The notes: generated by a model from the sequence alone, not told the origin. 64,000 nucleotides of DNA from Acidobacteriota bacterium (GCA_013289715.1 JABCZJ010000004.1:218223-282222); one strand, 5' to 3'. Shown: positions 25,642-35,186, counted from the first letter of the stretch. Program-made: numbers and translations.

Positions 25642-27543
25642 TCAATAGGTGCTCACCGGAACGGGATCGGCAGTTGGCGCTGCCTTTAGCTCTTCGATAA
25701 ATTCGCCGAGCGTGCCGAACGTTTGTGAGCCACCGGTCAGGCCGAGACGCCGGCTGATTTTCAACGGATCTCCTGAAAAATGCCACAAGCCCACGAGGAT
25801 CCTCAAATTTGGCTCCTGGGCTCGCAATTTGACGTAGAGGGAGCGAACGTGAGGCACGGCAAAGGGAGGGAGCGCGGAGATGCAAACCACGTCCGGGTGC
25901 GCCGCTCTTATTTGCGCGAGCATTTCACCGGCAGCGTCCACCGGGATACACTGCGCTCGATGGCCAGCTCGTTCGAGCACTTGGGCCAGCATGATCGCGA
26001 CGAGTTCGTCGGCTTCGTCTCGCGCCGGCACACAGAGAATGTTCAGCGAGGGCGCAGTGCGCGCGCGTGCTGGTTGCGTTAGATAAATGGCCGATGGCTC
26101 CGCTGCATCACTGGATTCGCTTACGGTACCAGCCTCCTCGCCGCGCGGTTCCCACAATTCTTCGATCAATTCCCGGGTGCTCTGGCAGATGAATTTCTGG
26201 CTGGCATCGTCGAGCCGATCCTGATGACGATCGTGCTCTGCCAAACTGAGCGCCGGAATCAGTACCGAGTCGTATAGGTCTTCGAGCGTCTGCCCCTCCA
26301 GATGATTCTCCAGAACCAGGCGCGCATCGTCGTGATCCATGGCCAAGAGACGTTGATAGAAGCGAGAGGAAGGCGTCAAGACAGGCTCGTCGCCCAGAAG
26401 AATGTGCAGGAACCTGAGCCGCGGAACGTGGCGCCCGGCGACCAACAGACAGACTGTCAGTGGAGTCGAGAGAACCAGTCCGATGGGTCCCCAGATGGCC
26501 GTCCAGAAAATTGCCGCGACTAAAATCGCCAGCGAGGAAATGCCGGTGTGAATTCCGTAAAGCATCGGCTCGATGAAATTGGAAACGATTAATTCAGTGA
26601 CGATGAAAAGCGCGAGAGTGAGCAGCGGCTGCGTCCAGCCATGAAAGACAGCGAGGGAAAGCAGCAGCGGGATCATTCCGCCGAGCGGCGGACCGATGTA
26701 AGGCAGAAAGCGCAGCACACCGGCGAGAACGCCCCACAGCAAAGCGCCGGGCACGCCGATGAAATGAAGGCACACTCCAATGAAAATTCCGTAGCAGGTA
26801 TTCACGACGAACTGCAAGAGCAGATACTTGCTGACGCGCGCGCTGGCGTCGTCCAGAGTTCGCGTCATCAGGTGCAGATGACCCTCACCCGCCAGTGAAA
26901 TCAGGCGATTCCGCAAATCCTCACGGCGAATGAGCATGAAAATCGTGAACACCAGCACGATCATGGCGCTGCCCAGCAATCCCAGAACGCTCTGCACCGA
27001 TTCCAACGGCAGCGCTGGAGCCTTGACGACTTCCACGGGAACGGGCCGGGCCGGCGAAGCGGACCGTGCAACGGTTGACGGTGCCGCTGCCGTACCGGCG
27101 GGACGGGATGCGATTGGACTGGCGGCGAGATCCTTGCTGATTTCGGTGATCGTCTCCGAAGCACTATCCAGCGATTGGTTCGCGGGCCAATGCAGAGCAC
27201 CCAACCGCGCTTTGATGTTGGATTTATAGGCTGGCAGTTGATTCGCGACTTCGCTGAGTTGCTTTGCGACCATCCAACCGACCGCGCCACAAGCGGCAAC
27301 GGAGAGCAGCACCACCAGAAGCGTGGAGGGGATCCGCCGCAGCTGGACGCGCTCCAGGACCCTGACCACGGGCGTCAAGATAAAGGTGAAGAGCAGCGCC
27401 AGCGCAAACGGAATCAGGACGATGCGAGCGAAATAGAGCGCGGCGATTGCCGCGACTGCGACAACCACTGCGAGCAAATGGAATAGATCTCGCGACGGGT
27501 AGGACCGTGTCGCGCTTCCGTTAGCTGCGTCTGGAAATTTCAC
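25642..27543 (-). CDS. AI-2E/PerM-family permease fused to cobalamin-domain-like tail
   Basis: A 633-residue protein. Residues ~20-385 are the eight-helix AI-2E family permease ([18 protein letters not shown], then FIEPMLYG and [15 protein letters not shown]). A helical segment (~395-480; [21 protein letters not shown]) resembles the helical cap of methionine-synthase-type B12 proteins, and residues ~510-620 form a Rossmann-like fold ([23 protein letters not shown], then [11 protein letters not shown]). The DxHxxG cobalamin-ligand His is not present. GTG 27543 overlaps the upstream DUF1328 stop as GTGA. Transport cargo is unproven, as AI-2E export is shown for few members. Confidence 0.8.
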   Translation of the reverse strand: MKFPDAANGSATRSYPSRDLFHLLAVVVAVAAIAALYFARIVLIPFALALLFTFILTPVVRVLERVQLRRIPSTLLVVLLSVAACGAVGWMVAKQLSEVANQLPAYKSNIKARLGALHWPANQSLDSASETITEISKDLAASPIASRPAGTAAAPSTVARSASPARPVPVEVVKAPALPLESVQSVLGLLGSAMIVLVFTIFMLIRREDLRNRLISLAGEGHLHLMTRTLDDASARVSKYLLLQFVVNTCYGIFIGVCLHFIGVPGALLWGVLAGVLRFLPYIGPPLGGMIPLLLSLAVFHGWTQPLLTLALFIVTELIVSNFIEPMLYGIHTGISSLAILVAAIFWTAIWGPIGLVLSTPLTVCLLVAGRHVPRLRFLHILLGDEPVLTPSSRFYQRLLAMDHDDARLVLENHLEGQTLEDLYDSVLIPALSLAEHDRHQDRLDDASQKFICQSTRELIEELWEPRGEEAGTVSESSDAAEPSAIYLTQPARARTAPSLNILCVPARDEADELVAIMLAQVLERAGHRAQCIPVDAAGEMLAQIRAAHPDVVCISALPPFAVPHVRSLYVKLRAQEPNLRILVGLWHFSGDPLKISRRLGLTGGSQTFGTLGEFIEELKAAPTADPVPVSTY

Positions 27544-27704
27544 GTTCGGCTGACGAGTCCCATAAGCAAAGACACCAGGAACAACACCAGGAATAGATAG
27601 AACAACAGCTTCGCGATACCTGCAGCGGCGATCATGATGCCGGCGAAGCCGAATATTCCGGCGACGATTGCAACAATTAGAAAGATTAAAGCCCATCGTA
27701 ACAT
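27540..27704 (-). CDS. DUF1328 (YtjA-type) small membrane protein
   Basis: A 54-residue intact two-helix protein, below the usual size for ORF calling. ATG 27704 follows GAGGAG. The first helix is [15 protein letters not shown], followed by [19 protein letters not shown], the DUF1328 signature. The stop overlaps the GTG start of the AI-2E-type permease by 4 bp, indicating translational coupling and one operon. It is the second of three DUF1328 copies in the window. Confidence 0.88.
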   Translation of the reverse strand: MLRWALIFLIVAIVAGIFGFAGIMIAAAGIAKLLFYLFLVLFLVSLLMGLVSRT

Positions 27705-28033
27705 GGCGTTCTCCTCTTCGCGGATTTTACGCGCGAACTTGCGGGGGAAAAGTACTGCCGGCGCCTACGGAACGCCATCAACGGAACTCCCTAGATACCG
27801 AAGGGAATCGCGGTACGCAAAAGCAGGCGCGAGCCAGGAATCCACAGGCTTTTCGATGCTCGGTAATCGCCCACCTCTCCCTAGGTATTCCACTGTATTG
27901 AACAAAATCCGCCAAAACGTAAAGTGGGAACGGCGCCGATGCGCTCAGCGGCGAACTGGGCGGATGCCCGGTTTTCTTTGTAGCAGTGAGAGCGAAGCCG
28001 CCGATTGTTGCGGGAAGCCGAGGGAGGTTTGCG
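27705..28033. other. Divergent intergenic region
   Basis: About 330 bp between the DUF1328/permease operon and the Cys-rich gene, carrying both promoters. No gene or conserved structure recognised. Confidence 0.4.
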
Positions 28034-28282
28034 ATGTACACCTATCTTTGCTGCAGATGCACGAAATGCGCCGCGCGAATCGTATTGGAAGAGTGGGCGG
28101 AGTCCATGTATCTGCTGCATAGACCCGCGCGGGCGCGCCCGCGGCACCAGATTTGCCCATTTTGCGAGTCGGCGTTTGCGCCGGAACGATATTACGTAAC
28201 GGAGAGCGGTGCGCCGCTCGCAGTATCCGGACGCACCGTGGAAATGCGGGACTCTTTGCGCTCATTGAGCAAGACGGCGTGA
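28034..28282 (+). CDS. Small Cys-rich zinc-ribbon-like protein
   Basis: An 82-residue protein started at ATG 28034 behind GGGAGG. Cysteines at 6, 7, 9 and 12 (CCRCTKC) pair with CPFC at 41-44 to make a likely zinc ribbon. The rest is basic and polar with no membrane segment. Zinc ribbons of this size usually bind nucleic acid or protein; I recognise no named family. It is monocistronic, with a hairpin downstream (28350). Confidence 0.6.
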   Translation: MYTYLCCRCTKCAARIVLEEWAESMYLLHRPARARPRHQICPFCESAFAPERYYVTESGAPLAVSGRTVEMRDSLRSLSKTA

Positions 28283-28666
28283 GGACGTCGACAAGTTCGC
28301 GAACCATGCCTCTGCTGAAATAAATCGACCTGTCTGTCTCCCCCAGAAAGGGGTTGCCGCCGAGAATCGGCAGCCCCTCCCTCCCGCAGCTCGGCAATGG
28401 CCGACTCAGATGATTCAGTCCGATTTTGCGTTACGACGGAACGCGCTTCACTGGCACGTACAGGAAATTCCCCTGCGCCTTACGAAGTAATCCGTATTCA
28501 ACCGTGGCGCACCGCCCGGCAGAATGGGTGGCGAAGGGGAGGAATGGGAGTCGGGTGCCTTGCGAGAGCAAGGTATGAGGGCTGGGCCGGTCCCCATCCT
28601 CTTCCTCGGCAAATCTTTCTACATCTTTTCGTGATGGGCCACGGTGTCTGTGAAGGAGCAATTGTC
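28283..28666. other. Intergenic region with hairpin
   Basis: About 385 bp. It holds the terminator-like hairpin at 28350-28377 and the promoter of the 28667 gene. The long open frame from 28397 enters the gene but its first ~90 codons have no ribosome site, so they are treated as non-coding. Confidence 0.45.
28350..28377 (+). terminator. Hairpin, possible terminator
   Basis: A 10-bp stem of GGGGTTGCCG (28350-28359) and CGGCAGCCCC (28368-28377) with one G-U pair, and an 8-nt loop. It lies 67 bp past the stop of the Cys-rich gene. No T run follows. Confidence 0.35.
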
Positions 28667-29173
28667 GTGCCGACCTCGGATGATCAGGAAGCCCTGGAAC
28701 GCGCGCGGGACGATGCACGCGAGGGGAAATCTCCCTCGACGCAGGCAGGCGAATTCGTGCGCGAAGAAATCGATCACGTACGGGGAGGCAAGCATGGCGC
28801 CGCCAGTGTAAGGCAGGCGATCGCCATCGGCCTGTCGAAAGCGCGCCGCGCTGGAGTGAATTTGCCGCCGCCCACGAAGGGGCCCGCGTCAACCCGTGCG
28901 CAGGCGCAGCGCGATTTGCGCAAAGGCAAATCGCCGCAGCGGAAAGTCTCAAGCAAGCGGTCGCGCGCGACGTTGCAAGCTTTGCAGCAGCAAAGCACTC
29001 GGTCGGTGTCGCCTAAGGCGCTCTCCGAACAGGCGCGCGCAAGCGCCCGTCGCCGCGGAAGGACGGCCAGACATCATTCGGCAGTAAAAGCGGTGCGTAG
29101 GAAAGGAACGACGGGCCTACGCGCAGCCGCGCGTAAGGCTGCGCGTACGCGGCAGCGCCGACGGGCTGCCTAA
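28667..29173 (+). CDS. DUF6496-type basic protein
   Basis: A 168-residue protein started at GTG 28667, set by AAGGAG 8 nt upstream. Residues ~20-70 hold the DUF6496-type block: REGKSPSTQAGEFVREEID, then GGKHGAASVRQAIAIGLSKA, matching the QAIAIGLS.AR signature of the small protein at 23814. Residues ~75-168 are Arg/Ala/Lys-rich low complexity, histone-like. A nucleoid-associated or desiccation-linked role is possible but unproven. Confidence 0.75.
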   Translation: MPTSDDQEALERARDDAREGKSPSTQAGEFVREEIDHVRGGKHGAASVRQAIAIGLSKARRAGVNLPPPTKGPASTRAQAQRDLRKGKSPQRKVSSKRSRATLQALQQQSTRSVSPKALSEQARASARRRGRTARHHSAVKAVRRKGTTGLRAAARKAARTRQRRRAA

Positions 29174-29355
29174 TCAATCACTTACATGTCCCCAGTCCAC
29201 AAGAACGGCAAAAGCCGCGAAGCATTAATGGACGCTCTGCTCTTTCTGAATTCCTTGATTCTACTTTTCAGCCATTGGGCCGGGCCTCGCAAACGAGCTG
29301 AGGTGCTTCGCGAGGATCAGCTCGAGGACGAACCACAAAGCGCAGGAGGTTGCGA

Positions 29356-29805
29356 ATGTACGTTCCCTGGAAAGTTGTGATTGCTTCATGCGATGTGCAA
29401 GAGCGGCGCGCGCTGTGCAATATTTTGGCGAAGCAGGGGCTGGACCCGATTACCGCCCCGACCGTCCGCGAATGCGAAGAAATCGTGGTCCAGGAAAATG
29501 CGGGATTGATCTTCTGCTCTCGCTGGCTAGCCGACGGAGATTACCGTGACTTGTTAGTCGCCGCGCGACGCTGGAGCCGAAAAATCAGAATCGTCCTGGC
29601 GGCTCGTGTTACCGACTGGGATGAGTATCTGGAAGCGATGCGGCTGGGCGCCTTTGACGTGATTTCTGCTCCCTGCCGCCCGACCGACGTGGAGTGGATG
29701 GTCATTCAGGCGCTGCGAGAGGAGCACGCTCAAGCAAGGCAGATCACCCTTACGCAGCAAGTTGCCAGAAGCCTCGAGGGCGCAAGCATATCCAAATCAG
29801 CGTGA
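29356..29805 (+). CDS. Degenerate receiver-like (pseudo-receiver) protein
   Basis: A 149-residue protein started at ATG 29356 behind AGGAGG. Receiver-like order: VVIASCDVQERRALCNIL, then LIFCSRWLADGDYRDLL at the acceptor site, IRIVLAARV, and AFDVISAPCRPTDVEWM. The acceptor Asp is replaced (FCSRW) and the conserved Lys is Ala (SAPC). It is a paralogue of 16711. No output domain is present. It probably cannot be phosphorylated in the usual way. Confidence 0.78.
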   Translation: MYVPWKVVIASCDVQERRALCNILAKQGLDPITAPTVRECEEIVVQENAGLIFCSRWLADGDYRDLLVAARRWSRKIRIVLAARVTDWDEYLEAMRLGAFDVISAPCRPTDVEWMVIQALREEHAQARQITLTQQVARSLEGASISKSA

Positions 29806-29829
29806 CGTTCTACTTGGGAATGCCTGCGG

Positions 29830-30717
29830 CTATTGGAGTTCTGCTTCGAGCCGCACGAGAAAACGAATCACTTCGGCCGGATCGCGCACGTAGTATTTCG
29901 CATGGCTCTGATGAACTTTTCCCACGCGGATAGTGATCTGATCGCCGAGCGCGCAAAAGGCGGCTTCATCCGTGCCATCATCGCCGATGTAAATTGCCGG
30001 CGTGCCCGGTGGGAAGCTGCTGAGCAGGTCCCGCACCGCGCCGTTTTTTCCACGGATCTCGTTGGGCAGGACTTCCAACACCATCGCGCCTTCCAGAACT
30101 CTCAGGGTATCTTGCAACGGCGCGACCACGTCCATCAGGCAGAATTTTGCGGCGCGCGCGATGGGTGCGCTGGCCTGCCGATAGTGGACGGCAAAGCTCA
30201 TACCCTTGTCTTCGACGCGCATACCGTCCATTGCAGCCATACGCCTACGCGCGCTTTGTTGCGCGCCAGCCAGAATCCTGGCCGACGCGCTGCTGATCTT
30301 CGTGGGTTTTCCCTGTTCTTCGGCTCCATGAAGCCCGATGAAATGCAGGCTATCAACCCCAATCCGCGTTTGCAGATCCTGGCAACGCCTTCCGCTGACG
30401 ATCGCGACGAACAATCTGGGATTTCGCGCCAGGCGCTCCAGCAGGTGCTTCGTGCGCAGCGGCACACGAACTTCCCATGGGTTTCGCTGCAGCTTTACCA
30501 ACGTGCCGTCGAAATCCAGCAGCAGCGCGCAAACCTCGGCGTTACGGATTCGAGCCGCAATCTCGCGCCACGCGCGAAACAAATAGCGCGGCGCGTGCGC
30601 GGCAGCATCACCATTCGACGGGCCCGAAACGGCGTGGCTGCGCGAATGCCCGATCTCGCGTTTCTCTTTTGGTCTCAGCCGCAAGATGTGCGTGGCTGTC
30701 GCGCGAGGTCCATTCAT
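29830..30717 (-). CDS. otsB: Trehalose-6-phosphate phosphatase
   Basis: A 295-residue HAD-superfamily phosphatase that converts trehalose-6-phosphate to trehalose. HAD motif I is LLLDFDGTLV with nucleophile Asp68 and Asp70; VSGR is motif II; the GKNGAV lysine and IGDDGTDEAAF are motifs III and IV. The N-terminal ~45 residues are basic and disordered. The start ATG 30717 overlaps the synthase stop by 4 bp (ATGA), so it is coupled to otsA. It makes the compatible solute trehalose in the cytoplasm. Confidence 0.93.
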   Translation of the reverse strand: MNGPRATATHILRLRPKEKREIGHSRSHAVSGPSNGDAAAHAPRYLFRAWREIAARIRNAEVCALLLDFDGTLVKLQRNPWEVRVPLRTKHLLERLARNPRLFVAIVSGRRCQDLQTRIGVDSLHFIGLHGAEEQGKPTKISSASARILAGAQQSARRRMAAMDGMRVEDKGMSFAVHYRQASAPIARAAKFCLMDVVAPLQDTLRVLEGAMVLEVLPNEIRGKNGAVRDLLSSFPPGTPAIYIGDDGTDEAAFCALGDQITIRVGKVHQSHAKYYVRDPAEVIRFLVRLEAELQ

Positions 30718-32981
30718 AGGGCTTGCCGGAGTTCGGGTTGTGCTTCCTCGATCCGGATTTCAGAAAGTTCCGTGATCAGACTGCCCGCCCATGCAAATAC
30801 GTTATGACGCATCACAGTGCTCCGCATGAGCCTCATCCGCGTCTGCCGTTCCACCGTATCCATTTCCAGCGCCACGCGTATGGCTTCCGCCAACTGTTCC
30901 ACGTCGTACGGATTCACGATGATGGCGTCGCGCAATTCCCGCGCCGCCCCGGTGAACTGGCTCAGAATCAGCGCCCCTTCTTCATCATCGCGCGACGCGA
31001 CGAATTCCTTCGCCACCAGGTTCATTCCATCATGCAACGATGTGACCATGCAGAAATCCGCCGCCCGGTAATAGGGAAGAATTTCCTCGTGGCTGTGGTG
31101 GCGCGTGAGCAGCGCGATCGGCTTCCAATCCGCCGTCTGCCAGCGCGCGTTGATTCGCGCGGCTTCGGCTTCGAGCTCTGCCAGGAAATCGTGATAGCGC
31201 TCGATTTCCGTACGGCTGGGCGCGCCAATCTGCACGAAGGTGAGCTTTTCGCGATAGGCCGGCCACTTCTCGAGAAAGCGCTCGACGCCGCGCAGCCGTT
31301 CGAGCAATCCCTTGGTGTAGTCCACACGATCAACACCGACTCCGATGAAGTTTGCCTTGATGCCCAGCTTACTCAGCAGTTCGCTGCGCAGAACGTAAGG
31401 CGACACCGCTGGATCCAAGCCTCGTTGTGACTCGCGAAAATCCACGCTGATGGGGAACGGTTTGACGAAAGTTAGGTGTCCACCGCGCTTCACAGCAAAT
31501 CGTTCCCATTCAATCTGCGATTCCAAAGAGGCGTCCACCGTCTCCAGAAAATTATCGCAATGCGCCTGGATCTGGAATCCGATCAGGTCCGCGCCCAGCA
31601 GGCCGCTGACGAGTTCGCGTTGCCACGGACATATGCCGAACGCTTCGGGATTGGGCCAGGGGATGTGCCAGAAAATCGCCACGCGCGCGTCGGGCCGCGC
31701 TTCCTTCACCATGCGCGGCAGCAACGCAAAATGGTAATCCTGCACCAGAACGAGCGGGTGCTCGACGCCCTCGATCTCTTGCAGCACAGCTTCGGCGAAT
31801 TCGCGGTTCGCTTCCTGATAGTTTTGCCAGTCCGAGGCGCGGAAAATTGGCCGGGTGTGCGCGATGTGGCACAGCGGCCATAACCCTTCGTTTGAGAATC
31901 CGTAGTAATGGCCTTTTTCCACTTCTTTGGAAAGCCACACGCGCCGCAAGGTGTAGTCCGGCTTATCGGGTGGAACGCGGATGTGGTCGTGATCGTCCAC
32001 CGTTTCGCGGTCGGCGTCGCCGGAGCCCGAGGCAATCCAGATTCCGTCGCAGGCGCGCAAAATCGGTTCGAGCGCCGTGACCAATCCGCTCGCTGGTACG
32101 AGAAGCTCGAGGCCCTTCCCTCTGTGCACGTGCATGTAAGGCTCGCGATTGGACACAACCACGAGCGATCCCTGCGAAGCCTTGCCCTGGATGCTCACGC
32201 GCAGCCGCTCGGCGGTCCACACGGACTCGCCGGATTCACGAAGGCGCGCCTCTTCTTCCGCGGCCGAGCGCGCGTCGGCCAGACTACGAGTGAGATTCAT
32301 CACCTCGTTCGTGAACGGAGCGAGAAAACTTTCCTTGGGACCCGGCGGACTGGGCATCACGCGGCCGCGGCGAATATCTTTCATCCATTGCGCTGTCCGC
32401 GAGATCGGCAGAACGATTGTCCAGCGGATGATAAGCACGGTGATCAAAACGATCAGCAGCACCTCGGCGATTACGTGCCAAAAAGTTGCGCGCCACATGC
32501 GCGCGCTCTGGGTTTCGATATAGCCCACATCATTGAAAATCGCCAGCACGCCGGTGACGGACGTTTTGTCGTGCAGTGGCATGTAGTACACGTGCATGGG
32601 CTCGGAGCCGATCGTTACAAATTGGCTCAGGCCAGCTTCGCTAGCAGCCACCTGTGCCAGCGGAACCGGAGGAGGAACGAAGCGGTTCTGCAGATTGGAA
32701 CTCTCCGCCAGCACTTGCCCGTGGCTATCGTAGACCACGACGCCCGCCAGCTGCTCGCGATTCCCGAAGCGCTCGACGATGCGGCGTAGCTGTTCGCGCG
32801 AGCCTTTCTCCAACGCCGGTTCGACGATCTCCTGCAGGCTCTCCGACAGAATCTCGGCGCGGTGCACCAGGTCGGTGCGCAAGCCGCGCTTCTCGGCGCG
32901 CACTTCGTTCTTGGATACGACGAAAGTGACGATGGTGACGCCCGCTACCAGGAATAGAATCAGGCGCAAGCTTAGCTTCAC
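30714..32981 (-). CDS. otsA: Membrane sensor-HAMP / trehalose-6-phosphate synthase fusion
   Basis: A 755-residue fusion. Residues 4-24 are a membrane helix, 30-165 a periplasmic sensor-like domain, 168-190 a second helix and ~190-245 a HAMP linker (VLPISRTAQWMKDIRRG). Residues ~270-735 are the GT20 synthase, which makes trehalose-6-phosphate from UDP-glucose and glucose-6-phosphate: VVVSNREPY, LVQDYHFALLPRM, GVDRVDYTKGLLERL and SLHDGMNLVAKEFVA are the donor and acceptor motifs. The sensor may couple an external cue to synthesis. Most OtsA proteins (~480 aa) have no such module. ATGA overlap with otsB. Confidence 0.9.
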   Translation of the reverse strand: MKLSLRLILFLVAGVTIVTFVVSKNEVRAEKRGLRTDLVHRAEILSESLQEIVEPALEKGSREQLRRIVERFGNREQLAGVVVYDSHGQVLAESSNLQNRFVPPPVPLAQVAASEAGLSQFVTIGSEPMHVYYMPLHDKTSVTGVLAIFNDVGYIETQSARMWRATFWHVIAEVLLIVLITVLIIRWTIVLPISRTAQWMKDIRRGRVMPSPPGPKESFLAPFTNEVMNLTRSLADARSAAEEEARLRESGESVWTAERLRVSIQGKASQGSLVVVSNREPYMHVHRGKGLELLVPASGLVTALEPILRACDGIWIASGSGDADRETVDDHDHIRVPPDKPDYTLRRVWLSKEVEKGHYYGFSNEGLWPLCHIAHTRPIFRASDWQNYQEANREFAEAVLQEIEGVEHPLVLVQDYHFALLPRMVKEARPDARVAIFWHIPWPNPEAFGICPWQRELVSGLLGADLIGFQIQAHCDNFLETVDASLESQIEWERFAVKRGGHLTFVKPFPISVDFRESQRGLDPAVSPYVLRSELLSKLGIKANFIGVGVDRVDYTKGLLERLRGVERFLEKWPAYREKLTFVQIGAPSRTEIERYHDFLAELEAEAARINARWQTADWKPIALLTRHHSHEEILPYYRAADFCMVTSLHDGMNLVAKEFVASRDDEEGALILSQFTGAARELRDAIIVNPYDVEQLAEAIRVALEMDTVERQTRMRLMRSTVMRHNVFAWAGSLITELSEIRIEEAQPELRQAL

Positions 32982-33283
32982 GTTAACCCCTAGCTGGACT
33001 TAAGAGTCTCCAGGCAAGCCTCGCTGCTCCCTTGGCAGCACGAAGCTTGCCAGACCGCCGCGGCTTGTGTTGTTCAAAATAGGACACTTAGCGACACCTC
33101 CAAAAGCCACGCCGTGGAGATTATCCGGGCACCGAGTAGAATCTGCTGAGCAGCAGCTGCTATGATCACCCAGCTGGATGCCTGAGCGGAATCCAGCATT
33201 CACCTGATATTGCCTTTTGGCCGAGTCGCATTAATCTTGCGCTGCACGGCGGTCTCCGCACTTGTGTCTGCCGGAAGGGAAGG
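32982..33283. other. Divergent intergenic region, trehalose genes
   Basis: About 300 bp between the otsA start and the trehalase start. It must hold the promoters of both; no clear -35/-10 pair, palindrome or structured RNA was recognised by eye. Confidence 0.4.
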
Positions 33284-35050
33284 ATGTCTTGCGCGCCGAA
33301 TCTACGTCGGGTGGTGGCGGACCGATCCTCGAGCCGCATGCGCGCTCTGCTGGCACTCACCTTTTTCATGTTCGCGGTGGCTTGGCTCGACGCGTCGTAT
33401 ACTGATTCTGCTTTTCACATTCATTCGATGAACAGTGAGTTTCAGCACTTCGACGACGTCCAGAAATACATCGCGGTAGGCTGGGACCATCTTGCTCGAT
33501 CTCTCGACAAATGCAAGACCTATGAGGACCAGAAAATCGGCGACGAGCAGTATCTGTACTTCCCGGCGGACTTCCAGAGCTTGCCGGCTTTTCAGGAACT
33601 GGTGAAGGATTGCAGGGTCCGCGTCGAGCGCTTGCCGGAGATCATCAGCGGCCCAGACGATGTGCACCTGCACAAAATATCCAAGGCCGGGCTGTTGTAT
33701 CTTCCCCATGCCTACATTGTGCCAGGCGGCCAATTCAATGAGATGTATGGCTGGGACAGTTATTTCATCATTCTCGGCCTGCTGCGGGCCAATCGCCTGG
33801 AACTTGCCAAGGGCATGGTGGAGAACTTTTTTTACGAGATTCAGCATTACGGCTCGATCCTCAACGCGAACCGCACTTACTATCTGACGCGCTCGCAGCC
33901 TCCCTTTCTGAGTTCCATGATTCTGGCGGTATACGACGCGGAGGACCCTTCGGCGCAACAGAAAGATAGTGCGTGGCTGCAGCAGGCCTACGATTTCGCG
34001 GTGATTGACTACGAGCAATGGACTCACCCGCCTCATTTGGCAGGCGACACAGGTCTGTCCCGCTACTTCGATCACGGCGAAGGCCCCGTGCCCGAAATCA
34101 TCGGCGAGCCGAGCGATTATTATCGCGGCGCCGCGCAATATTTCCTGCTTCTGAACGGGACGAAGGATCCGCATCTCGTTCTGGTGAACCAGGAGCATCC
34201 CGTGGAATCGCTCGTGGGGCCGCTTTTCCCGGTGTTCAATCACGATGAACAGGCGAGCCAGAACGCGAAGGAATCGCACGAGACCCCGGAATCGCCGACC
34301 GATCAGGTGACGTTGTCAGCGGATTTCTACAAGGGCGATCGCAGCATGCGCGAATCGGGATTTGATGTTTCCTTTCGCTTCGGCCCGTTCAGCGCCGATA
34401 CCCACCATTACGCTCCCGTGTGCCTGAATAGCCTGCTGTACAAAACCGAGAAGGATCTCGAGCGCATGAGCATTTTGCTCGGGCGGCCGCAGGAAGCGGA
34501 AAGCTGGAAGGCCCGCGCGATCGTGCGTCGAAAGCAAATCGACAAATATATGTGGGACTCGAAGCAAGGACTCTATTTCGACTACGACTTCATGACCCAG
34601 GCACGTTCTAACTACGAGTACGCCACCACGTACTATCCGCTTTGGGCAGGATTGGCGACGCCCGAGCAGGCGCAGGCGGTGGTGAAAAATCTTTCGCTTT
34701 TCGAACAGCCCGGCGGCCTTGCCATGAGCCGCCTGGAATCGCAGGCGCAGTGGGATTATCCGTATGGTTGGGCGCCCATTCAATTGCTCGCGGTGGACGG
34801 AATGCGAACGTATGGCTTCGCCGCGGACGCCGACCGCGTCTCCTACAATTTCCTGAGTATGGTGATAGAAGATTTTGTGACAGACAGATACATTCGCGAA
34901 AAGTACAACGTCGTGAAGCGCACCTCGATCACTCGCATCGTGAAAGGCTACAGCCAGAATGTGATTGGATTTGGCTGGACGAACGGCGTCTTTCTGGAAT
35001 TACTACACCAACTGCCGCCCCCGCTGCTCGAGCGTCTAAAAAGAGAATAA
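33284..35050 (+). CDS. treA: Exported trehalase (GH37)
   Basis: A 588-residue glycoside hydrolase that splits trehalose into two glucose molecules. Both GH37 signature motifs are present: PGGQFNEMYGWDSY from residue 147 and QWDYPYGWAP from 489. A hydrophobic segment at ~19-38 following a basic stretch is a signal peptide or N-terminal anchor, so it acts in the periplasm. Start ATG 33284 is behind GGAAGGGAAGG; a second ATG at 33338 would give a shorter leader. It is divergent from otsAB, so synthesis and external breakdown are adjacent but separately controlled. Confidence 0.88.
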   Translation: MSCAPNLRRVVADRSSSRMRALLALTFFMFAVAWLDASYTDSAFHIHSMNSEFQHFDDVQKYIAVGWDHLARSLDKCKTYEDQKIGDEQYLYFPADFQSLPAFQELVKDCRVRVERLPEIISGPDDVHLHKISKAGLLYLPHAYIVPGGQFNEMYGWDSYFIILGLLRANRLELAKGMVENFFYEIQHYGSILNANRTYYLTRSQPPFLSSMILAVYDAEDPSAQQKDSAWLQQAYDFAVIDYEQWTHPPHLAGDTGLSRYFDHGEGPVPEIIGEPSDYYRGAAQYFLLLNGTKDPHLVLVNQEHPVESLVGPLFPVFNHDEQASQNAKESHETPESPTDQVTLSADFYKGDRSMRESGFDVSFRFGPFSADTHHYAPVCLNSLLYKTEKDLERMSILLGRPQEAESWKARAIVRRKQIDKYMWDSKQGLYFDYDFMTQARSNYEYATTYYPLWAGLATPEQAQAVVKNLSLFEQPGGLAMSRLESQAQWDYPYGWAPIQLLAVDGMRTYGFAADADRVSYNFLSMVIEDFVTDRYIREKYNVVKRTSITRIVKGYSQNVIGFGWTNGVFLELLHQLPPPLLERLKRE

Positions 35051-35162
35051 GACGAAAAGCTTCGACGCCTGAATTATGCCGGCAACGGACGGGCTGTCCT
35101 CGACCGTCCGCACGCCGCTTGTGGCTCGCTGAATCGCTCGCGGGACAGGTTCGAAGGGGGGA

Positions 35163-35186
35163 GGGAGGATGGGGGAACATCCTCCC
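35163..35186. terminator. Hairpin between convergent genes
   Basis: A perfect 9-bp stem, GGGAGGATG (35163-35171) and CATCCTCCC (35178-35186), loop GGGGAA, in the gap between the trehalase stop and the receiver stop. It could terminate transcription in both directions. Confidence 0.45.

Noticed and set aside
25514..25885. Minus-strand frame of 123 codons
   Set aside because: Overlaps the 3' end of the AI-2E-type permease in another frame, no ribosome site, Arg/Ser-rich.
29186..29380. Plus-strand frame of 64 codons upstream of the pseudo-receiver
   Set aside because: No ribosome site and it overlaps the well-supported start at 29356.
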